Shown: in pieces, positions 36,875 to 48,552 of the stretch | How the letters are laid out: every line of letters starts with the position of its first letter | How positions within the stretch are numbered: the stretch's first letter is position 1 | From: Lycocorax pyrrhopterus obiensis | Taxonomy: Eukaryota > Chordata > Aves > Passeriformes > Paradisaeidae | Direction: 5' to 3' | Assembly: GCA_014706295.1 (NCBI GenBank) | Contig: JACSVZ010000011.1 | Location: forward strand, 4,156,663-4,220,662 | DNA: 64,000 bases | Program-made: the position numbers and the translations under genes | The notes under the pieces: generated by a model | Databases searched by the model: none | Told to the model about the DNA's origin: nothing | Seen by the model: the letters and a program-made list of their open reading frames with translations, nothing else

Positions 36875-37232
36875 TGTTAAGCTGGGAGACTGAACATTTT
36901 AGAGGTTTCGTAGTTAGGGATCAGTGTGCCCCAGACCCCAAGGTCCTCTCCAGAACACATTTTGTAAACTGAGATAGAACCATCCAGGGGAAGGTTCCTT
37001 GGGGAGGGGGGCTCACTCGAGCCTCTCATTGGGGAATCTTTGATAGATGTGCTAATTAGTAACACCTATAATGAGACACCAGATCTATCGTGGGTGTGCA
37101 TTGCGGTGTGCATGGAGGTGCATTCCACCTGGACGTGGTGCACCTAAGGATCCTTAAAATAAATACCAAGGTTAAATCCCTTTTTCCCTTCTAACCGTGT
37201 TTGACTCTTGATTTTAAGATCAGGAAAAGGCA
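36875..37232 (+). mobile_element. probable solo LTR of a passerine endogenous retrovirus
   Basis: The segment matches, from memory, an LTR type common in songbird genomes. It carries a CGTAGTTAGGGATCAG block near 36908, the TTTGATAGATGTGCTAATTAG block near 37038, the tandem GTGTGCATTGCGGTGTGCAT stretch near 37095, a CACCTAAGGATCCTTAAA block near 37141, and a canonical AATAAA at 37158-37163. A C/T-rich tail ends in AAGATCAGGAAAAGGCA. AATAAA about 70 bp before the 3' end fits an LTR R region in plus orientation. No internal retroviral genes flank it. Both ends are approximate and I could not identify a target-site duplication. Family class (ERVK-like) is only a suggestion. Confidence 0.7.
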
Positions 37233-39566
37233 CCATAGGCACCAAAGAGGCTGTTCTAACAAGAGAATGGGCAAATGCTGCTTCTGCTTGAGAAGGGTGT
37301 GTATTTCACAAGTGGCCAAGTGCTGGTGGCCTTTTTTGTTCCTGCTGGCTGCTCCTTAGGCCGTGCTTGTGAAATGGCAGGGTGTGAGCATCATGTTTGT
37401 TTTGATCTCCAGTAGGAAAGAGGGGGAAGGGGGAAAGGGTGAAGGCAAGAACAGGCTAAGAACTGGCTCAATAAACCATCAGGAAAGGCATCTCTGATGA
37501 AACAGCACATCCCTCAAGGGAGTGTGCTGCAAAGTGATGTTAACATTAGCATTTCAGTGCTTGTAAATTATACATTGAAACACAAGGCTCACCTACAGGG
37601 GATTGTCAAAGAACCATAAGGCAGCAGAATATCCTCTGTGGGGTTTTATGTGATTGGCCAAAGAGAACACAGTGGTCAATGAGTATTTTTGTACCGTTAT
37701 AACACTGTTAGAGCTGTGCCTATCTCATGAAATTGTTGGTGCTGCATGTATCTTTTGGCCCAAATAAACAAATGCCACCAGTGGGTGGGCACACAGTGAC
37801 TGGTTAGGGAAAGAAAGGTCTTTTTACCATTCTGTATAAAGATGAGATGGGTCCTGAGCTGTACCTCACACCATTACTGTATAAATTATAACAGCTTAAG
37901 AACAGGTGAATTAGTAAAGTTCTGAAGACAAAACCTGGGACATTAATCAAAATTTTTGAGACTTTGCTGATACATGTATTGGTAGTTTTGGAAGTCAGAG
38001 AGTCAAAAGACGAGTCCATTTCATTGTGTCAGTATAAACACAGCACAGAAAGTTGTCATGGCAAATCCACAGTCATCTTGCTAGTTCCAAAAATGTATGG
38101 CTGCATTCAGTGAAATAGCTGGGTAGGAAAGAACATTCCTAAGATGTTGCATATTTCTAAACACAACCTTGTCATGAATTAAGACTAAAGCTAAGCATTT
38201 AGTAACCTTGAATCAAATATTTATTACCACTTTACTGCCTCTATATCCCCTTTTCCAGTTGCTCAGAGGAATTACATCAGTACTACCACTGCTACTAGAA
38301 CTGATACTTACTGGGAGATTGTGTTTCTGGGGATGGTATTTCAGTCCCATAAATCAGCATTTCAATTGCTGTAACTTACATGCTCTTTGTAGCAGGAAAT
38401 CTTCAGGAGTGAACCCTGGGAAGCAGAATGTGAATGGCAGCACTAAGAACTGTTATTGCCACTCTTTGTCTTTCCTGGTATTTCACTTTTGTGTTGTTGG
38501 AAGAGGAGAAGAATCAGTGCATTGAGGCACATTTGTCTACTGTCTCCTTGCAGTGTCTGTGGGTTTGGATACTGGTGTTATCAGAGATAGGATACTGAAA
38601 CTGGATGGATCCAGCATGGCAATTCCCCTGGTCCGAAAGTTCAGGACGCTGCAAGTATCATCTGGGGGTTCCCAGGTCCATTTTGCACATGGCTGAACAG
38701 ATGGAGACAGAAACCTTCCACAGTGTTTCTCCTCTAGCACACATATGAGCAAACCCCTCCTGGAGCTCAGTATGCCCATACAAAATCCATATTGGCCATG
38801 TCCTTGAAGAGAGGAGCCAGTGTTCCCTTAAAATCTGAAAAATGCACTAAATAACAACCTTAAAAGATTGTTTCTTATTGCTGTAATTTCAAGCATCAAA
38901 AGAATAAAAATATTTCGGTTCTTTCTCTTGTTATATTTCTCTTCTTGTCTCAGAAGGTAAACTTTAGTTCAGGCAAGGCCAAAGACAAAGCAAAATAGAT
39001 GTACTGAAACATATGAGTACCAGGATTTCCTTGGCAATGATAATCCTGTCACAGCTGTCAAAATTTACTCCTTTATCCATATGACATTTTAACAGGATGG
39101 AAACACCACGTTAGAATAAGCAGCTATAAAGGACTGGGTCCAAAATGACTATCAACAACAGACTCTTCCAGGCAATATATTGTTTACAAATTTCACAGAA
39201 ATTGCTTTACCAATACTGCATTTGATTTTGATGTTCAAAAGCTTAGCCATAACTCTTCGCTTTTATTATGGCAAAGGTAAAATAGGCAGTTAAAATTGTT
39301 AATTTTGTTTCCGCAGGGATCCAGAGGAAAAGATAAATGTAAAATTATTATGCTAAAAAATAAACAATACAGGGAATGTAACTCCTTAGACTTGGTGAGT
39401 TCTTGTGGGTTTTATCAGTTTGTTGTTGAGAGAGGAATTAAAACCAAATTATAATATTTGGTCCAGCTTCCCGTAGTTCAAAGAGAGATGAATTCTGGAA
39501 TGCTCACATGTGTGGGTGAGATTGGCAGTGCCTGTAAGAGCTCAGCCCTTGGCAAAGCAGCTTTGC
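37233..39566. other. non-coding stretch, nothing notable
   Basis: Single-copy sequence. A 10-bp inverted pair (ATTTCACAAG near 37304 and CTTGTGAAAT near 37366) and a strong acceptor-like tract ending at about 38552 without a good donor are the only visible items. Confidence 0.6.
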
Positions 39567-39607
39567 AGTGCTGCACTGCTGCTGCCATACTGCAGCAGTG
39601 TTGCACT
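39567..39607. repeat. short inverted repeat, GC-rich hairpin
   Basis: The arms 39567-39582 (AGTGCTGCACTGCTGC) and 39592-39607 (GCAGCAGTGTTGCACT) pair over 16 positions with one mismatch and one G:U, around a 9-nt loop. The stem is shorter than a normal microRNA precursor and does not extend convincingly beyond these ends. Confidence 0.8.
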
Positions 39608-42600
39608 CCTGGCCCTAAATATTAAACACTGAAAACAAGGTAAAACCTCTCTGTTAATGGTACTGCAAATGGAGATGAGAGAGACAGGTGAGGACAGAGG
39701 GAGTCACCTCCTCAGGCTCTGTATCACTTTGTTAAATACATTTTTCCGTCCTGAAGTTTCTAGATATGTTAATTTAATACCCTAGATTGGATGGGACCTC
39801 CTTGGTAATTCCATTCCCTGCCATCTCTGTGAAATTAATACTTGTATTCTGTGTTCTGTACCAAGCTGTGGATAACATTCAGGTGTGGATGTCCCCTGTG
39901 ATCTGCTTTATACCTGAAGAGGGTTTTAAATATATAGCAACCGAGCAGCTTTCTGACAGGTACGGGGGAAACCAATTACTGTCTCTTCACCATCACTGCC
40001 CACTCTCCTTCCTGGCTACCCTTTGAATGATGTGTTATTGGCTGTCTTCCCCAGCAAGGTCTTTATTCAGGATTTTTTTTGGAGCCTTATTAATGTGGGG
40101 ATTAAATACAACACAAAGATGTAACGTTATCACCAGAGGAACTTCTTCAGGCTGTGAATGACCGTGCTGCCCTGGAGGTAAACAAAAAGTCCTGCTCATG
40201 TACTTGTCACTTCCAGCAGACTTTTTCCAAAAAGTTTCACTGGGGTCAGTGCCAAGCTACCAGAAGGAATTTATATTTAGATATCTTTGTCATTTCCTCA
40301 CATTAAACTCTGTTCACCTTAGAAAGACACCTCCACACACGTCTTGAAACAAAACAAATTGCGAGTCTGTAGGTCAAACCACAGGTAAAAAAAGAAATAA
40401 ATCTATGTAACATCACAATAGAGGAGGCATTTAAACTGGATAGAGCAGATTTTCATCTTCTAATTCTTGCATCAGCCATGCAACTGGTTTGTCCTGTAAC
40501 TGTAAATATGGCTCAGTTAAGCTAAGCAGTGTCTTAGGTGAGCTCTAGTGAGTTTTAATGACAATTTCAATGGGGCAAAATAGTTTTAAAGTCTTCCAGC
40601 AAATAAGAATATAGCTGGCAGAGCATAAGGACAGAATATATCTATATCATCTATATCTATCCCAATCTTTCCACTTGTTCCTAGACTGCTCAATACTGGA
40701 AACATCCAAGGCTGAAGAGACTTGCAGCCTCTCCCTTTGTCCCCTGTGGTCTCTGAAGCCGTGGGATAAGTGAGCCATGACAATGATGCAGTGATTGAAG
40801 TAATTGCTATTCAGGTGTCCAAAACATCACAATAATCCTGCAGGGCTTTAATAAAAATCTATGGCTTTTTTCCTTGATACCAGATCTATGTTGTATTGTA
40901 ATTATTTCCAAAGAGTTTTCTCTCTGTTGTACTTTTTCCTCAAAGATGCAGGAGAGGTGCTAGGCAAGACTAATCTGGCATTAATCAATATATTCCAGTG
41001 CACACTTAAAAAAAATCCCCCTCTGTCTGGGTCATCTATCTCGTTTTACTTGCCCTGGGCTAATGCAGGGCTGTGCTAATTATACCAGAGGATTCAGTCT
41101 TTAAGTGTCTGCTTGATGCTATATTTTCCAATATTGATTTTAAAATAATGCTAGTTCAGGATGTTAATGTTCATTTGTACTTTACAGATCATTTATACAT
41201 AGAAGACATGATGAAAAAAAGTGGAAAAAATTGTTTGAAATTGAAAGATCACCAAACAAGATAAATTATTGTTAGTATTAAAAATGAACTTCCTTTAAAG
41301 TATGTATAAAGCACAATGTTCCAGTGAATAAAGTGAGCATTATTATGCTCTTAGAATGTCTCCAGAACTTCAGCTCCTGTTCTGTAATAAGAAACAGGAG
41401 ATGTTATAAAACATCTGTGTCTTGACAGAAAATTTTGTCTCTGGGAGAAGAGAGAAATTGCAGCAGCAGTGGGAGGGAAGCAGTGGCAGTGCCGAGTTCC
41501 AGGGAAGCTCCTTGCCCGCCTGAACACAGCAAATGCAGAGAACCTGGAAACCAACCCCAAACTGCTTTAGTGTGTGGCATCTAATAAAGTGCTCCTGACA
41601 TTTCCTTCTTACTCTGGTGGGAAAATGCATTTGTAACAGATTCAGAAGTCTTTCATTTAACACGTCAGGGTATATTTAGTTACCCTGACCGACGCTCCTG
41701 CAGTCTGAGCACCAGCAAAATGACTTTGAAATCCAGCAGAATTTCATCCTGGGTTAGCACTGCATGAACCAGGCCCTTGATTTGGGGGCAGATGTAGCCA
41801 TAAAGTAGCACAGGAATAAAACTCAGTCCGTCTGTGGAAATCTCATTCCCTTCCGTGATCTCTGTGTCAGTGGGACTGGTTGTGAAGCTGAAAGCTTGCT
41901 CGTTGTCTGCGAGAGAGTTAGTGCTCCAGTTAATCATGTTTATGGCTTTATATAAAATAACATGTTGGATTCCTTTATGATAATGATGTAACATTAGGGA
42001 AGAGAAGCAAATGCATTTGTACTGTGTTTGGTGTGTGTGTGTTTGCAGTCAGGAAGTCCTTTAGAACACTGGTAGCTTATACAGGAGATGTCTAATGAGC
42101 AAAAGTAGCTCAATCCTGGCTTCCAGGATAGCCACAGACTATCCACGTCCCTCTGCTCCTGTCACATTATTGGAAGAGATGGGTAGTCTGCCATTTAGGA
42201 GAATTATTTCTATTTTCACAGTCATAATGTGATTATATCTTCTCTCTTCACCATATATTTAAGTGAAAAAGGAGATGCAGGGAGAGATGGCATAGAGAGA
42301 CACAGGGAAAAAAGTCTTCCTGGGATTCTCCTGATGCCATTATAAAGAGCCTAATTGCCTCTGGGCAGAGTCAAAAGGTCCAGAGTTGCTAGACAGTGTA
42401 TAAATTCTCCCTGAAGAGTTATGATTATTCTCAGCAAATACAGAGCTCAAATGGCTGCTAGATCATGCATGATGACAGCAATCACTAAGGGTAGAGATTC
42501 CTTAATGACTGGAATCCCAAATTACTGCATTTTTTACATGCTATTCTGAATATTTCTCAATGCTATTTGTAACATAATTAACTAAGTTCATCATGAGCAT

Positions 42601-45600
42601 GAAAAACCAGAAGCAGTGTGGTGTAGTAACAAGGATGGAATATATTATAGTTAGCATCAAAATGTTATGTAAGGGCTTCTGTGGCCATGTGAATCGAAAT
42701 TATTTGATATATCTTGGTGTCTGCACCACGTCAGGTTAGGGACTTGCTCTTGAGCCATCCTTTTGAGACTTTTCTGTGCCAATCCCTTCTGCTTTCCCCC
42801 CTTGGGAACACGCAGCCTGTGTACACCTGTAATACACGGTGGGGTTATTTCACCAGTATCTCAGCAAACTTTGTTAGTCCATGTCTGAACAAAATGGAGA
42901 TATCTATCTGCTGCTGTGCAGTGCTCTGAGGTCTGCAGAGGTGCTATTGCTGCTGTTTCACCTTCCCTTCTAAATCAAGGAGGATTTTGATGTTGTTTTT
43001 CTGAGCAAGGGTTCATATTGGAACTGATTGTTTGTTTAGGGGAGGTGCTGGACAGAACATGTTATATTCATTTGTTCTTCCTTTGTATTCTGTTCCTCAG
43101 TGATTGTGGCTGAGTCAAATGGGCCCTCTGGAAGAAAAAGGAGAGGTTTTATAGGCTGTTGGCAACTGAATATCCAAGGCAGAGAGAATTCCAGAGATTC
43201 CAGTGGGAGGAAGGCAGGAGGATATATGGGGAGGGTCACAAGGGCTTGTGAGCTTCTAGATCAAGCAGAGAGACTGAGAAGAGCAGACACAGGCACCCAG
43301 GTCACAGAAAGGACAGAGAAAAACTTAGAGAGGGTTAAAGGGGATGGGGTGGAGTTCCCACAATTCCCAAGCCACTGGTTAATCTGAAAATCAGGAGGCA
43401 AGGATGCACCTCTAGGGACAGAGTGAACTACGGAAGGGTTACTGATGAACATTAATTTCTGCTCTTTCTTCGTGCTGTATCTTTATAAATTCTGACCTTT
43501 TCTTTGACTGTAAAACCTCTCTGTGTTCTTTGGAAGGATCATACAGGAGAGATCCTAGACAGATCTTTCTCCAGGTGGGCCATTTTGAGTCTCAAGACAG
43601 GAGCTTTTTGCTTCTGTGTACTTAATGAAGCACTTCAAATGAATGAAGAGCTCCAGAATGTTTATTTGTTTTATAAAAAGCCTTGTGTTGAAACGATGAT
43701 GATTTTGTGTCCCATGGACCTGTTTGTACCTGGTGTGTTCTTTCACAGTGCAAATCTGCTCCATTTCCTGCCACTGTCTCCCACCACACTGGAACCTGGG
43801 GAGGGGAAAGTCTCTGAAGAACATCCACGTCAAAACTGCTCAGTAAAACATGGTCACTGGGCAGAGTGATGGGTTCTGTGAAGGGTCAGCCCCTGGAAGT
43901 TTGTCAGTGATGGAACATGTGGCAGCTACCACAGCCATTTACAAGTGGTGTTGAGCTCGTCTGGTGCAGTGATTCCCATGATTTATCCCTGTCTGTTGGG
44001 CTGGAAGATGAGGTCCAATTAAGGAAGCTCTAAGTCATCATTAAAATTATATAAGGAACTAGGTAGTAGTGGATGAGAGCTACACATTTTAAAGAACTTG
44101 CTATTGATTTTGCAAAAATTGATGCCATCAATATGGTGGGAGCAAGTCAGCACCATTATAAATTCAGCAAATATTCCCCATGTAAACAAGCCCACAAAGG
44201 ACAGAGGGAAATCGGTGTATCTGTTTGCAGCGGGAGGAATCATTATAACCACAACCAAGTTTCAGGGAGGTCACAGATTATTTTTGGAGACATCATGCTG
44301 ATGGGGGTAACTGCCTTTAAAATAAGTTTTATGCTACTTAAGACTGATTACTGCCAGTTTTATTATCTGTCTAAAATTGCTTGGAAAAGGGCATAAACTG
44401 TTTCATATTGAAATTGATAAGTCTGGAGCCTTGCAGCTGGCTAACCACATTTCCAATACATGCAATTCATAATCTGAATATTCAAGTGCTTTCTATATTT
44501 CCCTATTGATCGAAATTTCTTTGTAAGTTATGTACAGGCTAAAAACTCAGCTATTTTACTTTATATTTTTATAAATTGCTGATAATAAGGGGACGGCAGC
44601 TTAGGAGATGTGTGTATATAATACATTGTAAAATTGGGAAAGAAATATCACACTTGCATGGTAGAATGCCATGTCCTGGTAGAGGGTGATATCTATAATT
44701 ATATAAATAAGCTTTTGAGCCTTACAAAGCAAGCTTGTGTCACTGCAGCAGGATTCTAAACCTCCCCTAGTGGCTAATCATTCCTAATTTAGAGTCCTGC
44801 AGTTGCTCATATTGCTTTTAGGGTGGAAACATCCCTGCAGGGCCCATTGCACTGAAGAACTCAGGTCTGTTTTGCGGCTAAGCAAAAAAAGTTGTTTGGT
44901 TTTTACTGTGTGATGAGCTGGATTCCAGGAAAGGAACACTCCCAAATGGAAGGATCCAGGATGAATTACCAGGGAGAATCTATCAGTCATGGAACTTAAC
45001 CTACCTTTGCCCGGCCACAGGTAAGTACAAAAGGACAAAAGGATTTCAAGGCAATCTCAAGCAACAATTTTACCTTGACAAGCCACAGAAACAGGACAGA
45101 CAGACAAAATAAAGAGTGAGTCTTCACACTTCTGATGGCTGTTCCAAGCTTTCCTATCTGCTTTTGTTAAACTCACCAAATTAAGGCCAACTCCTTGTCC
45201 TGCATGCAGATAAGAAAAGCTGGTAGAAGGTGGAGTGGGGAAGAGACCTGACCCAGCTCCAAATGGCCCCAGGGTGTTAAAAGTGTACCCTTGTCCTGGA
45301 AAGGGGTGCACAGTGCTGGGCTGCAAAGATTCTGTGAGCATTGGCTAAAGGAATTCGTGTTTCTTATTCAGTCTCATTTTGGACGCAGAAATCAAGTCTC
45401 AAATGTATTTTGAGGAAGATGGTGGATGATTATCTTTTTTAACTTACAAAGAGAATACCAAAGGATGATTTGTGACTGCTCATGACTGTAGGAGTGATAC
45501 ATCTTTCCATAACATAATTTTTGCAGTGAAAATGTCCTATATCACTTAAATTGCCAATCATAGTGAAATGAGAGACAGTAAATTATTTGCATAGTCTGCT

Positions 45601-45648
45601 GAAATGGTAAATTGCAGGAACCAAGGGCCCTTTACAGAAATGCTTAAA
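39608..45648. other. non-coding stretch with one coding-like open frame
   Basis: No repeat family recognised. A minus-strand open frame at 41680-41994 is unusually rich in CpG compared with its flanks and is treated as a lead. Other items are (ATCTAT)-like repeats at about 40637-40661, a short (TG)n run near 42031-42042, a consensus donor (CACAG/GTAAGTAC) at 45020/45021 with no open exon upstream, and an octamer ATTTGCAT at 45595-45602. Confidence 0.55.
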
Positions 45649-45970
45649 TCACAGAATCATAGATTCACAGAGTGGTTTGAGTTGGATGAGACCCTAAAGA
45701 TCATGTTTCCACCCCTGCCATGGGCAGGGACACCTTCCACTGTCCCAGGCTGCTCCAAGCCCCAATGGCCAACCTGGCCTTGGACACTGCCAGGGATCCA
45801 GGGGCAGCCACAGCTGCTCTGGGCACCCTGTGCCAGGGCCTGCCCACCCTCCCAGGGAACAATTCCTGCCCAAGATCCCATCCAGCCCTGCCCTCTGGCA
45901 CTGGGAAGCCATTCCCTGTGTCATGTCACTCCAGGCCCTTGTGAAAAGTCCTCCTCCAGCTTTCCTACTT
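45649..45970 (-). mobile_element. CR1 LINE fragment, 3' end, minus orientation
   Basis: The left end (45649-45685) contains the reversed CR1 terminal repeat (ACAGAATCATAGATTCACAG, related to the 8-bp 3' tail units) followed by GTGGTTTGAGTTGGATGAG. The body matches the copy at 14019-14445, including 138 identical bases at 45785-45922. It is truncated at about 45970 (LINE 5' side), about 100 bp shorter than the other copy. Two overlapping open frames inside it are not genes. It has no mobility of its own. Confidence 0.93.
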
Positions 45971-48370
45971 AAATCTTCACTAAGATTCTTAACTTAAGGT
46001 TAACTTAAACTAGTTCCGTGAGGCGCCTGCGTGTTTTCTCTGGTTATGATAGAATTATTACATTATATGTCAGCATGCAAAAGAGCATTTTTCTTCTAAG
46101 ATATATTTTGCCACTCAAAGAGCACTGACTTAGCTTTTTTACAGCACAAAATCTATATGCTAGTTTATGAGCAATGGATACAATAATAAGCATCACTTCT
46201 GACTCTAAAGAGCTGCAGATCTAAAATCCTTTTCTATATAATAGTTATCCACAGTGGTAGACACTAAGAAGAAAAAGGTCATACTTAGCTAAGGTTTATG
46301 AGTGCAATTTCCTATCTAAATGAGAAAGCATTTCCATTTGAAGGCAAGGGGGTATTATTATGGACTCTCTTACTGTTTTTCCTACTTGCTATTATAGGCA
46401 CTCTTCAGCTAATGCTTTCAGTGCATTCACTTACAAATGCAGTTCAGGTCTGCAAGACATCAAAGCCATAATGACACAATCTTTTTGAAGTCTTTTATCA
46501 AGCTGCTGAGGTTGACCTATTTAATAGTGCAGCCTAAGATGATCCAGATTGCCTGGAAGAACATATCCACGCTCTTAGGGGTTTGATTTGTGCCCTGTAA
46601 CAGTTTACACAAGGTCAGAGCCTTAGCAGGAGTAAACTAGTATTGCTCAGTTGAATTAGAGACAGTGGTCATGGTTCCAGTAGCTTGGGTTCTGTTAATC
46701 CTCCAGAGAAGACAAACAGAATAATTGCACATGGTTTTCCTTGCTGACATATTTTGGAGTGTCCAGGACCTCACCAAAGGGCCACAGGACAACCCACAAG
46801 TAATATCTGTGCCCATGGTGAGTGCTCATAGAGCTGGTACTAGAAAGCAGCTTCCTGTGATGGCCTCTGGCAGAAAAGCACTATTGTTTATAATTTTACA
46901 AAATGTAAGTTTAATATGACTTTTCTCTGATGCAGTTTATTTATTTTCATGCAACAGTTTGCTGGGTGATCAAAGCATGGAGAGGATTTGTATCTGAAGC
47001 CCGTGCAGCATCCCAAAGGGCTGTAGTCACAATCAAGTCTTAGGGTCTACAGTTTGTCACTTCAAATCAAACCAAACTTGGATGTCTGCCGGAGCTTTGA
47101 TCTCAGTCAAATCGTGGTTCTTGGCAATCCTTCAGGGATATTTCACAAAGATTAAGCGTATCAGAATTCACAAAATTAGAGCAGATTTTATCAGAATTAA
47201 CAAACCCAGTGCGGGGTTCTCTGAATGGAACTGAAGTCATGGGAATCATCTACTTGAGCTGCTGACAGGAAGAAAATTGATCTCAGTCTATCTTTACAGT
47301 CGAGAGCAGAGTCAAATGCCTGATAGATTGGGTACATTGGCAACATACATCATTGCTCAACTGATTTTTTTTCTTTTTAATGAATATAATGTTCAAGGAA
47401 AGTGCAGGGATTTATAGCCCTTATTCATCATTTTGAATTTTAGCCAGGTTCAGCACAGAACAGAGGATACTCGCAGCCATCTGATGGCTATTGAAGTGAA
47501 CTGAATCACTGGTCATAGAATACCCACAGCCCCAAAATCTCATTAGAAGAATTTGGACAGACACATACAGAGCGATACAGCAGAGTCCAGAGATGACAAA
47601 GATGTTTTTTTTGATTTGTCAGATGTAATTGTCTGCAGTGAATTTGTATGCATTTTTCAAAAGATTTACAACAGTTTAGCAAACTTGGAAAGGAACAATA
47701 AAAGCCAGATGGGAATAAAAGCTGGCTTAGAGGGACAGAACAATTCTTTACACTTTTGGCTATTGTGGCTAGCAAGAAAGAAAGAAAAACTTTCCCTACA
47801 ATAAAGCATAAAATAACTTGGAGTGATGGTCTGACTTTATAATGGCAAAGTTCTGACTTCAGTCTTGGAAGTACTTTTTTTGATGTGTAACTTTACAAAT
47901 CAAAATAATCCACTGGGCTTCTAGGGACTACTTTTGCAAAGGACTTTTAATACATGCAAGATTAATGTGTGTATTAAGCATTTTCCTTATGCTTTTCTTA
48001 TTCTTTCAATTCCCCATATAGTTTACCTGTGCGTATGTGTATTTGTGTGTTTTTAACTGAAATTAATTCACCACGGACTCCCAGTACTTTATTTCAGAGC
48101 ATATTCCTCAGGTATTTGTGTTTTAAGGTGAAGGTTACACTAAATTGCCTCCATGTATTGGCCCAGCCAGTGTTTGCCAAAGGATGTTCTCTCATAAACA
48201 AAGGGAAATCACAGGAAAACAATTCCTTGACTTCCAGGAACATAAGATGAATGCAAAGGACCCAAATGAGGTTTGTATTGATCTGGCAGAACATGAAATC
48301 AAAGGTAAGGACAGAAAATGAAGTGAGGAGGGTAGCTGTTCTGAACTTTGTAGGCTGTGATTAAATTGTT
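45971..48370. other. non-coding stretch, nothing notable
   Basis: AT-rich single-copy sequence. I see no gene, repeat family or motif cluster. Confidence 0.6.
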
Positions 48371-48552
48371 ATTGAGCACTGGAGCAGGTTGCCCAGAGAG
48401 GCTGTGGAATCTCCATCCCTGGAGTTACTCAGACAGTGGCTGGACACAGCCCTGAACCACAGGGTTTAGATGATGCTGCTCTGAGCAGGGAGGGCTGGGC
48501 CACAGAACTGCTGGAGGTACCTGCCAGCCTCTATTCCTTTATGATTTTATGG
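48371..48552 (+). mobile_element. CR1 LINE fragment, 3' end, plus orientation
   Basis: Contains the CR1 phrase GGAGCAGGTTGCCCAGAGAG at 48381-48400, then GCTGTGGAATCTCCATCCCT, a diverged middle, and a 3' end that finishes ATGATTTTATGG in place of the usual TTCTATGATTCTATG. It is more diverged than the minus-oriented copies, so it is older and from a different subfamily. Confidence 0.9.

Noticed and set aside
45020..45021. Consensus splice donor CACAG/GTAAGTAC as the end of a coding exon
   Set aside because: The only plausible upstream acceptor (ending at 44820) leaves an interval closed by stops in all three frames. A non-coding exon remains possible but is unsupported.
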